From positions 80,589,180 through 80,653,179 of the forward strand of contig CM038221.1 in assembly GCA_021442155.1 (NCBI GenBank): a stretch of 64,000 bases of DNA, read 5' to 3'. The notes under the pieces are model-generated. The model saw only the letters and a list, made by a program, of their open reading frames with translations, ran no database searches and was not told the origin of the DNA. Positions 10,894-24,149 of the stretch are shown here, one piece after another (position 1 is the first letter of the stretch; every line of letters starts with the position of its first letter). The DNA is from Cymbidium sinense (taxonomy: Eukaryota; Streptophyta; Magnoliopsida; Asparagales; Orchidaceae). Made by a program: the position numbers and the translations under genes.

Positions 10894-13647
10894 AACCCTC
10901 CAAGTTCAATAGATACTTCCACAACCATCCTAGAGCCAGTCCCCAAGTTCCTTAGAGATCCCTGTGGACCTTAACATCGGTGAGACCAAGCCATTTCTTA
11001 GCTTGAATGTCCCAAACACCCGACCCCACCAAAACTCAACCCTAGTCTAATTCTTTTCTCTTACATTTTTCTCACACTCTGGTAAGCAAGAACGAATTAA
11101 GAAACCAATAGAATGATAAATTTTATCAAACTTTGACTAACTCATGATGATGTTTGGTCTTAGGAGCAAATAGTGAGAAGGCATCCAACCATCTTCTTAG
11201 CAGGGCTTCACCATAAAACCTCTTTAAGGTGAAGCTACCTAAGTTGAATTCATCATCGGTCTTGAACTCTAATGAGGTATAGCTTACAAATCGTAGAAAC
11301 CCTCATAGGAGTTGTTGTTTTGTGAAGTGATTTGGTAATTCATGTAGATCACACCATAGGAAACCCAACAATTTTAGTTTTGATCCTAATGGAGTCAATT
11401 TGATCATGAAATAAGCCATGGTCAAGCAACAAAAAATGAGAGGTGTTTGTCTCTTATCAAAGGAGAATGATGAATCATGGGTCATTCATCTCGCATGATT
11501 AGAATTGATGATCGTGATTAATTGTGTTAGAAATTATTTGATTTAATCTTTTAAATAATAGGTTTAATCTCGATCATTCAATCTTTGATCGAATAGTCCA
11601 GAATGAAATAACATCCACCATCATCGAGTCTCCAACCACGAGGATAGTTTAAATAACAAATCTCATGGCGCCACATGTAAAACATAGTTAACTTAGCCGC
11701 TGATTGTGTAATATGTTTAATTAAGGGTTTAAAATATGATTAAATAGCCAAAACTTTAAGAAATCATAATTAATTGTAAAAAATTTAAAAAAATGTAAAT
11801 AATGGCTAATTGGAAAGCTTAGACAGAGGATAATCCAGAAAAAAAATAAAACCCCAACTGTTATTTGGTGAATAGTGAGTAATTAGGGCTTGAATTTTGT
11901 AATTTAAGCATTAATTACTTGTCAAATTTGTTTGGGATTTTTTATCAATGTTTTATGGGATGACCTCAACATCCATCTCAATTTAATTGAATGAGTATAT
12001 TAAAACATTTATATTTTTAAGCCTTAATTAGTTATTTTAGGTATTATTTAATAAATTTAATTATAAAAATTATAAAAATTATAAAAATTATCATGAGTGA
12101 GTAAATATTTTTTAGAGAGTTAATGGTAATAAGAGAAATTTATTAGGAACTTTGGTCCTAGTTTCTTCTCAAAATCACCATTAAGGCTTTAATTAATTAA
12201 AAAATATTTATTAATCTAGGACTTAGAAAATTTATAATTAATTGCATAAATCTCTAAAAAGTACAAATAAACACTATTTGTGCTTAGCTAACAAAGAGTT
12301 AATCAATGAAATTAAATCCCCAAATGATTTTTGGCATTTTAAAATTAATTGTATAATTCAAGTATGTGTTAATTAATTAATTAATCATAAAATAATAGCC
12401 GAAATGCCTTGAAATTATTGTTGTTTACTTTCAGGTTATTTTGCATATTCATGATTTTTCACATTACTTTTAGGTTTAAGAATTATGATTAATTAATTTA
12501 TAAGATATCTTGGGTATTAATTAAATTAAATAATTATAAAATTTAATTAATTCATAAAAATTACTGTTTGATCTCATAAATCTAATTAATAATGAGAAGG
12601 TGTGTGGGAAAAAATTCCATCATTTGATCTCTCTTTAATAGGTCTAATTAATTACAATTAACTTATATTAATTAGTAAATATTAATTAAGCTTAAAAGAC
12701 ATTATTTTCATATGAAGGACCTTAAGGTTTGATAGCCTAAGTAGGTCACTTTATGATGTCCATTTGGTATCCTCTATTCACTTATGAATGTATAGCTAAT
12801 TCAACTCAAGTTTAAACTTAAATCCTTTTAGCTACATGATGCATAAGTAGTATGATTATTATTATTATTAAGTCAAAAAATTCTCATTATCAAAATAAAA
12901 ATATTTTATAAATTTAAAATTAAGTAAAGTAAATGAAACTCATATGTATAATTCATGTGTAAAATACACACTCTTTGAAGGTATATAGTATGTACACTCA
13001 GGGGAACAAGACTACTTGTCTGAAGGAGGTCTTAGATACTTCGTCTTCTTAGTTTAACAATAGGAGGTACGTGAAAGTGATGTAGAAAAATACACATGAT
13101 AATACAAATCTCTTTTTGGACTTTATATCATAAAGATTTCAAAATTTATTTCACTAATATTCATCTTTATATTAAAGTCTAAGTTATTTGAAGAAATAAA
13201 TTATGAAAATAAATACATAATTATAAGAATGAAAAGATAAATACATGATCATTTTGAATGAGTTTTTTAAATAATAAAATGAACACATAATCATTTTAAA
13301 AATTAAATTACAAAAATAATAAAATAAAATATATAATTATTTAGAAATAATTTATTAAAAATTAAAATAAATACATAACTATTTAAAAATAAATTATTAA
13401 AATGATAAAGAAAAAATATAGTTATTTAAAATGAATTATTAAAATGATAAAAATAAACACATAGTTAATTAAAAATGAATTATTAAAATGATGAAATAAA
13501 TAAATAATTATTTAAGGATAGATTATTAGGGTGATAAAACAAATACATAAATATCTTGAACTAGAATACTAAAGTGATAGAATAAATACATAATTATTTC
13601 TAAATAAAATATTTAAAGTAATAAAAAAATATTTTAAGCAAAATAAA

Positions 13648-13660
13648 TAATCATGGTGAT
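13648..13660. other. Empty site matching the hAT-like MITE insertion of copy 2
   Basis: Copy 1 reads AAATAATCATGGTGATAAGA where copy 2 has AAATAAATATGGT, the 489-base element, then AATATGGTGGTAAAAGG. Copy 1 lacks both the element and the second target copy. Confidence 0.8.
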
Positions 13661-15499
13661 AAGAGGTTGAAACACATCATTAAATAAGTCACCTCTTATT
13701 CTTATTTGCCTTAAAGTGTCTTTCATATGATTATGATTCCATTCAAGTTTAATCCAAACTTAGGAATTAATCAAAGAATCTTAACACTTCGTTAAGAAAG
13801 ATTAAAAATCATAAAATATATATTTAGGTCTAATCTTAAGGTAGGGTGTTGAAGAGGAATAAGTTCCACTCTAAGTGAAACCTCTGAATCTTCACACTCT
13901 TCACACTCTTTAAAACACTAATTCCAATTCAAATAAAATTAAACTTATAAAATAAAATTTCACTTCTTAAATCATAAATCACTTAAATAAAAATCACCTA
14001 ATGGTAATAAATTAAATCCTATTTTAAAGTTACAATTCAAACCATTAAAGCCTAACTTTGTCAAACCACACTAGCCTTTGCACACTAACTGATTTTAAAC
14101 TTAGGTTAGGATGGTGTTTTGATGTGGTGTATTACTTCTTTTGTTTTATGATGTATTATTTTAGACTAAATGTTAAGATTGCTTATATGTTAATCTGGGT
14201 AGTAGGACATTGTTTATTATTCTAATGATGTTTTTGCATGGGGCTATGCTTAATTAAAAGGGCCACTATAATGATAAAAATAAATTAAATACTTTTACTT
14301 GTAGGTATTGCTTGACCCTTTAGCATAATCCATTGAGATAGGTGGGCTTAGCACCCATCGGTCTTAAGTCCAATTATGTGACATATAATTACTTGGTATG
14401 TATGTATGTTATAGCTAATCTCTCTTTTACAGGTTTAATCAAGATTTTTATAATTTTTAAATATGTTTTTGTGTTAGTATTAGCATTAGAGCCATGAGAT
14501 TTAGGATGAGCAGAGGCTAGAAGGCTTTGACCTAGGAGGCTTTGTGATGCTTGGAGGACCCAAGACTTGGAAGAACAAATGAAGATGAAGACCCCATGTC
14601 TTACTTTAATTTCATTCATGTAATTATAATTTGGGTTGTATAAGAGTTGTGCTTGGAAACCCAACTTTTTTTATTTTTCTGGGGTGCATAGCATAACATG
14701 GTCACACCGACCTTTTATTATTATTATTGTTAATCTAATTGAATGTTTGGAGTGTTTATTATGTTTGCATAATAAAAATGGTATACTTTTTCTTAGGTTT
14801 CTTTAAGTGCGATGATTATTGTGTGGTCTGGATTAGGCTCTTTTGAACTTTAAAATTTCAATCCAATTAAGATAAATAATTTCAATTAAAATTAATATAA
14901 CTCATAACTTCACTATAAAGCAATAGAAATTTATTAATAAAATTGATTTATACATCATAAGTATGTGATAAATGTGGATAACATCATGCATGTGCATTAT
15001 TTTCTATGCTTGAAAATAGGGGATCCTCACTCATTTCATGATATGGGGAGTGTAGGATCATTGACAGCAACCTCTTGAGTGAAAAAGATCCTTCTCATAG
15101 ATTGGCCATAACTTAATTTCATAATGGATATAGTCCACCCAAGCTTGAGTCAAATTAATGAGTCAAAATGAATGAAATCTATAATTTTTATTACATTAGT
15201 CTATGACATACCTTCATATCAATCATGATTAAGGATTTTAAGGAGTGAGTTTATGATCTTAGACTCCTTTATAATAAATAATAGCCTAACTATCTTGCAT
15301 TCATAAGACTTGACCACATGGTTTTAACTTATAGGATGTGTTAGTTGGCAGACACTCTAAGAAATTGTATCCAAAAGAGCTAGGATATGTTTACTCTCTC
15401 TAGTAGAAGTATTTCACATCTCTATCAAATAGTTGTATTCCCATTAGTAATCTAACCAAAAGCCTAGAAGGTTTACAAGGCTCAACCTTAGGGCCAGAC

Positions 15500-16880
15500 C
15501 TCGACTCAAACTAAGTGAGATCGAATTACCCAGATTTCAAACCAAACCCTATATATCAAACCTAATTGATCACATGCCACCCAAAATCTCAAAATTGTCC
15601 AAATCATACCCAAGTAGTGTTCAATTAGATTAAATAACCAAGTTGGCTTAATATGACTCATTTGGGCCTAAATGTGCTAAATTCAAAATTCACCCAAACC
15701 ATTTAAAATTAAACTCACCCAAACATCTTAAAACATTATTTGAGCTTGATTGAGACCTCATTAGGATTTAATTGGTCAATTGACTCACTTAACTTGATTG
15801 AATTGAACCCTACAAGACCAAAATAAAATCAAATTTGATCTAAGCCAAATTGAACTAACCAAAGCTTCACAATCATTCTAATCACATACATGGACATTCC
15901 TGTTGACTAGTCACAACTCAATTTGACTAATTAATCAATTTGACCCAACCTAAGCTAATTTAACCTTAAGGGTCAAGTTGAACCAAACTTCAATACAACC
16001 CATATCAAACAAGACCAACTTCTATAATGACTTATAAAATAATTGATGGTCATATTCTAACATCTAATTGAAACCTAGGTCAATTGGGCTAGCTGATGGA
16101 GTTAACCCATTTGACCCAATTTGATCTAAAGGGTCAAATTGAACTATGCTATTATTTAACCCAAATTAAATCAGAACAATTATTGCAATCAATTCCAATA
16201 TGATTACTATTCATCATCCAACACTCAATTGAGCCCAATTGAGCCAATTCAACCCATTGACCCAACTTGACCCAATTTGACCTATATGATCAAATTTAAC
16301 CAACTGTTGATCCCATTCAAATTAGATTGAATTGACACTTACAATTAGTTTTAAATTAATATTGAATACTCCTCAATAGCCAATGAAGACAATTTGATCA
16401 ACCTAACCTAATTGGCTAATTATCTCAAGTTGGCCTAAAGGGTAAAATTGAACCATAACCCAATCCAAACTTAATTAAATTAAATCAAAGCCTATAGAAT
16501 ATGATGCAACTTTGAATGAATAATAGACCTTGACTAAACTCCCAATTGCATCCAATTTGGCTAATTTGACTAAATTAGTCAACTTGACCTATTTGACCCA
16601 TATGAACTCATATGAGCCAATTTCAAATTCACTTCAAATTAAATCAAACCAATTACACCAATGTGTTCTAAATCATTTGAACACAACTTAATAGACCCTT
16701 GGGCTCAATTTGATTAATTAGTCAGCTTGTTCCAATTGAACTTAAATTGACCCATATGAGTCAAAATGAGCTAAAACCAATCAAAACAAGTCCAAAGCTA
16801 TCCAAACTTGAAATGACTCATCCTCAAATGTCCCTTGATTGGCCCAAGTGGACCCGACCCAAGGTGAACCCATTTCAGCC
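15500..16880. repeat. TTGAC-rich tract with decayed ~10-bp period (copy 2)
   Basis: The clearest stretch is 16225-16290, where CCCAATTGAG, CCCAACTTGA and CCCAATTTGA follow each other at a spacing of about ten bases. An open stretch at 16747-17004 falls at its end but is not conserved in the other copies. Confidence 0.75.
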
Positions 16881-17212
16881 CAAACTAAATGAACCAAGGG
16901 TATCAAATAAAGAAAAATCCCAAAATAGGAGGGTCCAACCCCTCTCTTTGGCAAAGGAAACCATCTTATCATGTCTTGAGCTCTCTGTAATAGACTTTAG
17001 CTGACCTAAGGTTAGCTTGTCCAACCATTGACCAAGGTGACCTTGGACAACTCTTGGTTCACTAACCACGGGCTGTCCACTTCACCAGAGGCCATCAACC
17101 TTCTCCAACATATGGAGGAGATCTAACTCTTCAGTCTAGAGATAGTAATTGCCCTGCCCACTACCCGATTAGTTATCATATTCTAAACTAACTCAAATAG
17201 ATGGTTCACATG

Positions 17213-17234
17213 GGGAGGGAGGTATACACCTCCC
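17213..17234. repeat. Stem-loop of the superunit, copy 2
   Basis: GGGAGGGAGG-TATA-CACCTCCC forms a near-perfect palindrome preceded by ATGGTTCACAT, a flank shared with copies 1, 3 and 4. Confidence 0.7.
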
Positions 17235-19861
17235 TAACCCTCCAAATTCAATAGATACCTTCACCAGCATCTTAGACCTAGTCTTTAAATTCCCTAGAGC
17301 TCCCCATGCACCCCATTATTGACGAGACTAACCCATTTCTTAGCCAAAATATCCCAAACACCCAACCTCACCAATACTGAAACCCAGTCTAATTTCTCTC
17401 TCTTATACCTTCCTCACACTCAAGTAAGCAAGAACGAATTAAGAAACACTTGATTTGAGAACCAAAGATAAGAGTTCGATCAAACTCTAGCTAACTCATG
17501 AAGATGTTTGATCTTGGGAGCAAACAACGAGGAGACATCTAACCATCTTCTTAGCAAGGCTTAACTCTTAAAGGCAAAGCTATCTCGGTCAAATTTTACA
17601 CCTGTCTTAAGCTTTGGTGAGGTATGGCTTCCAAACTATAGAAGACCCTCTAGGTGTTGGTGTTCTATGAAGTGATTTGGCAATTCATGTAGGTCACATC
17701 ATAGGAAACTCCACATTTTTTATTTTGATCCTAATGGAGTAGATTTGAGCATGAAACTAGCTATAGTTGGCTCAGATTAAGTGGCAGAGGAGAGCGATAA
17801 ATCATAGGTTGTCCATCTCACATGACTAGAATGGATAGTTGTGATTAATTGCATTAGAAATTATTTAATTTAATCTTTTAAAATTGTGGGTTTTATCTCG
17901 GCTGTTCAAATAGCCTAGAACAAAACTACATCTGTGACCGCCAAGTCAACAACCACGAGGATGGTTTAAATAACTAATCCCATGATGTCACATGTAAAGC
18001 ATAGTTGACTTAGCTGATAACTGTGTAATCTATTTAAGTAAGGGCTTAAAATGTGATTAAATAGCTATAACTTTAAAAAATTATAATTAATTATAAAAAA
18101 TCTAAAAATGCAAATAAGGGCTTGTTAGAAAGCTTAAATAGAGAAGAATCTAGTAAAATTAAAACTCTAATTATTATTTAGTGAATAGTGAGTAATTAGG
18201 GCTTGAGTATTTTTATTAATTATGTTATTAGGTCTTAATTACTTGTCCAATTAGTTTGAGATTTTTGGTGAATGTTTTATGAGATGACATTTTCCTCCTA
18301 TAATTATCTAAACTCAATGTATATTAGAAAATTTATATTTTCCAGCATTAACTAGCCATTTTGGGTATTTATTAAATAAATTTAATAAAAAAATTATAAA
18401 AATTATCATGGGTGATTAAATATGTGTTAGAGGTTTAATGGTGAAAAGAGAAATTTATTAGGACATCTAGTCCTAGTTAATTCTCAAAATCACCATTAAG
18501 GGGTTTTAATTATATAACAATATATTAATTATCCTAAGATTTTAAAAAAATCATAATTAATTTTATAAATCTCCAAAAATTATAAATAAACCTTTTTTAT
18601 GCTCACCTAATAGAGAATCAATGAAATTTAAAATTCTCAATGGTTTCAGGTATCTTATGAGTAATTACCTAATTAAAGTGTCCCTTAATTAATTAATTAA
18701 TCAAAAAATACTAGCCCAAAATGCCTTGAAATATTTGTTGTTTACTTTTCAGGTTATTTTGCATATTCATGAATTTTCTCATAATTTTTGGGCTTATGGA
18801 TTGTGATTAATTAAATTTTAAGGTCTCTTAGATATTAATTGGATTAAATAATTATAAAATTTAATTAATTCATTAAAATTATCATTTCACCTTATAAATC
18901 TAATTAATAACTAGAGGGTGTGAGGGAAAAATTTATTATTTGATCTCTCCTTAATAAGCCTAATTAATTATAATTAACATGATTAATTAGAATAATTGAT
19001 TAAGCTTAAAAGGTATTATTTTCATATGAAGGACTTTAGGATTTGATATCGTAAGTGGGTTTGTTTATGATGTCCATTTGGAATACTCTATTCACTTATG
19101 AATGTATAGATAATTCATACTTATGTTTAAAGTTAAATCTTTTAGGTGCATGATATATAAGTAGTATGATTATTATTATTATTAAATAAAAAATAATATT
19201 CTCATTATCTAAATCAAAATATTTTGCAAATTTAAAATTAGTTGAAGTAAATAAAACTCTTATGTATAATTCATATGTATAATACACACTCTTTGAAGGT
19301 ATATAGTCTCGACACTCGAGAGTGTAGAGCTACTAGTTTAACAACCGCATGCACCTGAAAAGTGATGTAGAAAAATAAACATGAAAATACCAATATGTTT
19401 TTGGACTTTATATCATAAAGATTTCAAAATTTATTTCACCCATATTCATTTTTATATTAAAAGTGTATGTTATTTAAAAAATAAATTATCAAAATAAATA
19501 CATAATTATTAGAATGATAAGATAAATACATAATCATTTTGAAATGAGTTGTTAAAATAATAAAATAAACTCATAACTATTTTAAAAAATTAATTTTAAA
19601 ATAATAAAATAAAAATACATAATTATTTAAAAATGAATTATTAAAGTAATAAAAATAAAAACATAGTTATTTAGAAATAAATTATTAAAATGATGAAATA
19701 AATAAATAATTATTCGAAGATAGATTATTAGAGTGATAAAATAGATATATAACTATTTTGAAATAGAATACTAAAATGATAGAATTAAATACATAATTAC
19801 TTTAAAATAAAGTATTTAAAGTAATAAAATGAATATTTTAAGCAAAATAAATAAATATGGT

Positions 19862-20350
19862 TAGGGGTGTGCACTAGTCGGTTCAAACCGAAAAACCGAA
19901 CCGAACCGATGTTATTTGGTTTGGTTTTTAAATCTCATGATCGGTTTTGGTTGTAAATGCCTAGATATTCGGTTTTTGGTTTGGTTTTTTTTTTTTAAAG
20001 ATTGGATAAACCGAATAAACCGAATAAACCAAAATTAGTTAAAAAGTCAAATATAAATATGTAATTTTGATTATAAGTACTTAATTATTTGTATAGATTT
20101 ATAGATTTCTACTTGAGTAAGAAATTTTAATATATAAAATTTATTATATTGTTTTAATTAATTAGTTCATTAAAAAATATTTTATTTTATTTTTATATGC
20201 TATTCGGTTTAATCAAAAAACCGAATAAACCAAATTATAATTTTTGGTTTGGGTTTTATATGTTATTTGGATGGTTCGGTTATTTTAAATTATTTAGTTT
20301 GGTTTAACAAAAAATTCAACCAACCGAATCACCCATAATGCTCACCCCTA
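19862..20350. mobile_element. hAT-like MITE (489 bp) with 8-bp target duplication
   Basis: The element starts TAGGGGTGTGCAC and ends GCTCACCCCTA, giving TAGGGGTG/CACCCCTA terminal inverted repeats. The 8-base sequence AATATGGT flanks both sides (19854-19861 and 20351-20358), the size typical of the hAT superfamily. Inside are many ACCGAA / TTCGGTTT blocks in both orientations. No transposase coding is present, so it is non-autonomous. The homologous site in superunit copy 1 is empty, which proves insertion after the two copies separated. Confidence 0.9.
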
Positions 20351-22140
20351 AATATGGTGGTAAAAGGTTGAAGCACATCATTAAATACGTCACCTCTTAT
20401 TCCTTTTAGCCTTAAAGTGTCTTTCATATGATTATGATTTTATTCAAGTTTAATCTAAATTTAGGAGTTAATAATAAAACTTTAACACTTCATTAAGAAA
20501 GATTAAAAATCATAAAATATACCTTTAGATCTAACCTTAAGGTAGGGTGCTGAAGAGGAATAAGTTCCACTCTAAGTGAAACCTCTGAATCTTCACACTC
20601 TTTAAAAAAGTAATTCCTATTCAAATAAAACTGAACGTGTAAAATAAGATTCTACTTCTTAAATAACTAATCACTTGAATCAAAAACACCCATATGGTAA
20701 TAAATTAAATTTTTTTTCTTATGTTACAATTCAAATCATTAAACCCTAACTTTTTCATACCACAATTACCTTTGCACACATGTTAGATTGGTAGGTCACT
20801 GATCTTATACATAGATTAAGATGGTGTTTTGATGCGATGTGTTGCTTTCTTTATTTTTTGATGTATTATTTTAAACTATATGTTAGGATTGCTTGTATGC
20901 TAGTTTGGTTGGTAAGACATTGTTTATTAGACTAACGATATTTCTGCAGGGGGCTATGCTTAATTAAATGGGTCACTATAATCATAAAAATAAATTAAAT
21001 GCTTTTACTACATGTGGTGTTTGCCCCATTAGCATAGCCTATTAGGATAGCTGGGCTTATCAACAGTAGGTGCTTAGTCGAAGTGTGTGACATATAATTG
21101 TTTGGTGTATATGTGTGTTATAGCTAACCATAGGTTTCGTTAGTATTTCTCTTTAAAATTTTAAAATATATTTTTGTATTAGTATTAGGATTAAATCCAT
21201 GGGGTTTAGGATAAGCAGAGACTAGATGGCTTTGACTTAGAAGGTTATGATGCCTAGAGGATCCATGATTTGGAAGATCAAATGAAGTTGAAGACCTCCA
21301 TGACTTGCTTTAATTTTATTCATGTAATGGTAATCTGGTTCATATAAGGTTGTGCTTGGAAACCCACCATTTTTTTTTTAAGGTGTATAATGGAACCTGG
21401 CCATACCAAGCTTTTATTACTCTTTTAATTTGATTGAATGTTGATGTATTTACTATATTTGTGTAAAATAAATAGTATGCTTCTTTCGATGTTTCTTTAA
21501 GTGTGATGACTGTTATGTGTTGCTTGTATTTTGTTAGGCTTTTTAGGACTTAAAATTTTTCTAACCATTTAAGATATATAATTTTAACTTAAAATTAATA
21601 CAACTCATAGCCTCACTCTACAACCATAAGAATTAGTTAATGAAATTAATTTATATGTCATGGGTCTGTGATGAATGTGTATAACATCATGCATGCATAT
21701 GATTTTCTCTCCTTGAATATAAGGGATCTTCACTCATTGCACAATATGAGAGGTGCAGGACTGTTGACAACAGCCTCTTGAGTGAAGAAGGCCCTTCTCA
21801 CGGATTGACCCATAACTTAATTTTATCATGCATACATGCATGCTTGTCCACCCAAGCCTGAGTTAAATTGATGAATAAAATTGAATGAAATATATAATTT
21901 TTGTTGCATTAGTCTAGGACATACCTTCATACCAAACATGATCTAGGCTTTTAAAGAGTGAGTGTAAGATCTTAAAATCCTTTATAATAAATAACAACCT
22001 AATTATCTTTCATTCATAAGACTTGACCACTTCATTTTAACTCATAGGAGGTGTTAGTTTGGGGCCACTCTAGGCGATTGTAAGTCTAAAAGAGTCAAGA
22101 TAGGTTCACTCTCTCTAGTGGAATTGAACAAACATATCTT

Positions 22141-22582
22141 ATTTTTCACCGAGTAGAATTAAGTCAAGCTCTTAGCTTATGCTAAAGCACTTCAAACATT
22201 AGATCAGAGGTAGTCCATTTCTCTTTTGTTGCTAGTGTAAATCCTCACCTCTTAGGCATTTTCATAATCTTGCACTATAAGAATATAACATAGCTTTTTA
22301 ATAAAATTATCAACTTAAATGATGATAATTCTTAAATTTCAAAAAATATAAATCCTCAGCATAAGATAGACTAAAGTGCTCAGTAGGCTTTCTAATATCA
22401 TAAATACTTCCTACTTATCTTCTTTTGGATTCTATTAAGAACCCTTTATAATTAAGCTCTCCGACTCGCTTTCAAAATTACCAATCTTTTGATATCAAGC
22501 TTTTAAATTCATAGATATTCAATCCAATCACTTTAATCAAGAGTATTCTTAAGAGATTACATTTTGTAAGATGTAATTAACT
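22141..22582 (+). repeat. Module X following superunit copy 2
   Basis: The segment contains CTCTTAGGCATTTTCATAAT (22247) and, further on, TCAAGAGTATTCTTAAG and GATGTAATTAACTA. The same series follows copy 4 (54220-54930) and, on the minus strand, lies at 60215-61010. It marks the 3' side of the superunit pair. Here it breaks off at about 22582, where TGTTGAGTATAC begins. Confidence 0.75.
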
Positions 22583-23089
22583 ATTGTTGAGTATACACCT
22601 TGTGTATCTCACCATTTGATTTGATGATAACAAACTTTATGTAATAAGAATTAATTATTTTTTTGCAAGATAAACTATCCACATTAATCATTATGCATGT
22701 TATTCCTAATTTATATTAATATTGATGATAAATATATATCCTTGAAGCTATTAATTATTTATTTCAAGTGTTTCAAGAAATTCACCAGACATGTTGTTTA
22801 ATCGGATTGGAAAAGTTATATCAACTAGACTAGGAAAGTTTGAGAATTTTTTAAGACTTACAATAATAAGGCAAATAAGAGCTCAATAAAATAAAATTAA
22901 TTGTTTAATCATTTCAAAATATTTAATTAAATTTCATCAATATTTTTCTACATTTAAAATTGCATTATTCTTTAACTATTTTTTGAGTTATCCATTCTTG
23001 ATAACACAAATTACTTGCATGAGTTTAATTATCATTTAGTGTGCTTTCAAGTAAGATGAATTTATTTCATACTTCATTTAATTATTTTG
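22583..23089. other. Unclassified insert, possible LTR fragment
   Basis: The sequence begins abruptly inside module X with TGTTGAGTATACACC and contains GATTTGATGATAACAAAC, a phrase I associate with LTRs of plant LTR elements, but no second LTR or matching end is visible. It runs into the minus-strand gypsy remnant near 23090. The element class is uncertain. Confidence 0.3.
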
Positions 23090-24110
23090 ATGATGGGCTA
23101 TAGAGGCAGCAGTAGTTGCTGTTAGAGTGCTATAATTTTTTGGCATTATACACACCTTTTCCTTAAATCTTCTGCATCCTTTGTAAGTGTGGGCTAGAAG
23201 TATCCTTGTCTTTTGATTTTGTCCCACATGACTATCACATTCATTGGAGTGTATTTCCTCAAGATATTCCTTTACTTTGACTCCCTTACATGTCTAAGGT
23301 TAAGTGAAGCCATTAATATTTTGAAGGGCTCTTCCTTGCTTTGACTTTTTAATTAGCAAGTACTCAGTTTCTCTTGTTTTGAATCTTTTTAAATCTTTTA
23401 TCATTTCTTTGATTTCCCTAGTTGAAAAATATCTTTTGATTGGACTGATCCAGCTTAACGAGTAATCATGTTCAACTTGCATGAATCCTTCCTCATCTAT
23501 GCTCAATTGGGTAAGTTGTATGGCCGATAGCTCCTTGAGTCCACTTGTCCGGGATAACAAGTCGGTGAGTAGGTTTTGCTCTCTAGGTATCTACTTAATC
23601 ATGAAATACTCTCCATTGATTTTCCTCATTACTAGGTACGAGTTAGAATAGGTTATAACATGTGAGGACCTTAGTCCTTTAGCGAACCTTAGTTCGACAA
23701 GGCTCAATTTTTTATTGATTACTTAATTATTTAAACCAAAATTTGACTAATTGAAGCAGAAAAGAAAATGCTTGTGCCAGTGGCTTGCTCTCCTGATGAG
23801 CTGTCAATATATATTAACCATAAGGGTTTTAGGTTTACTAGGATATTTTATGAGCTATTGAAGTTGATAAGAAAATCCACCAATGTCTAGGCTTTAATCG
23901 CCATTCTGGGTGAATAAGATATGTCGAACTAACTTAGTTCTATTGACCATTTCATTAATCTCCCATAATGATCAAGCTTAGTGAGTATAGATTTGAAGGG
24001 GTTATTAGTGATAACTTGGATTGGGTGTGCTTGAAAGTATGGTTGTAGTCATCGAGTAGATATAATCAATGCAAGTGCGAGTTTCATAATGAGTGGATAA
24101 TTTAACTCGA
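23090..24110 (-). pseudogene. Tat-type gypsy pol remnant: RNase H, second RNase H, integrase start
   Basis: At 24090-23880 the translation shows a STR-LQPYFQAH segment, GRLMKWSIELS, FDISYSPRMAIKAQTLVDF, the RT-RNase H connection. Near 23830-23800 is WLIYIDSSSG, the start of the second RNase H, continuing with ITYSNSYLV and INGEY near 23670-23610 and IPREQN..DLLSRTSG near 23590-23530. The open stretch 23560-23300 is the RNase H-integrase linker with WISPIKRYF. EIHSNECDSHVGQ near 23260-23220 resembles the integrase HHCC zinc-finger start. The catalytic part of integrase is absent. Confidence 0.62.
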
Positions 24111-24149
24111 TGCCTCTCTAAATCGTCATCTCAGTGCTTGTGCTTCAGG

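Larger units (their letters stand above)
9010..15435 (+). repeat. Superunit copy 1 of the large noncoding repeat family
   Basis: The copy starts with CACTTTTAGTGAGGTTG (9018), the same start as at 26192 and 43068 and, on the minus strand, near 57475. Modules in order: a start region with AGCCTAGAA and CTCAACC; the TTGAC-rich 10-bp-periodic tract (9180-10520); GGTCCAACCC near 10580; a stem-loop at 10871-10893; CCCAAACACC near 11010; GGTGAAGCTACC near 11230; ATAACAAATCTCATGGCGCC near 11655; an AT-rich middle to about 13650; and a 3' part with GGGGCTATGCTTAATTA near 14240 and GGGGATCCTCACTCATT near 15020. Copies 2, 3 and 4 repeat this order. No coding frame is conserved between copies. Confidence 0.85.
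15436..22140 (+). repeat. Superunit copy 2, head-to-tail with copy 1
   Basis: The copy begins at AGCCTAGAAGG (15462), homologous to 9135 in copy 1, without the CTCAC..GTGAG start. All modules follow in the same order: periodic tract 15500-16880, stem-loop 17213-17234, ATAACTAATCCCATGATG near 17970, AT-rich middle with an (ATT)n run near 19170, and the 3' part with GGGGCTATGCTTAATTA near 20950. It is visibly closer to copy 1 than to copies 3 and 4: around 13080-13170 and 19360-19450 the two are almost identical. It carries one extra insertion, the MITE at 19862-20350; without it the length matches copy 1. Confidence 0.85.

Noticed and set aside
9249..10924. Small frames in superunit copy 1 (9249-9455, 10527-10727, 10709-10924)
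   Set aside because: Not conserved in the homologous parts of the other copies; they arise from the periodic tract and stem-loop region.
16747..17069. Overlapping frames on both strands in superunit copy 2
   Set aside because: Same reason; the matching positions of copies 1, 3 and 4 carry stops.
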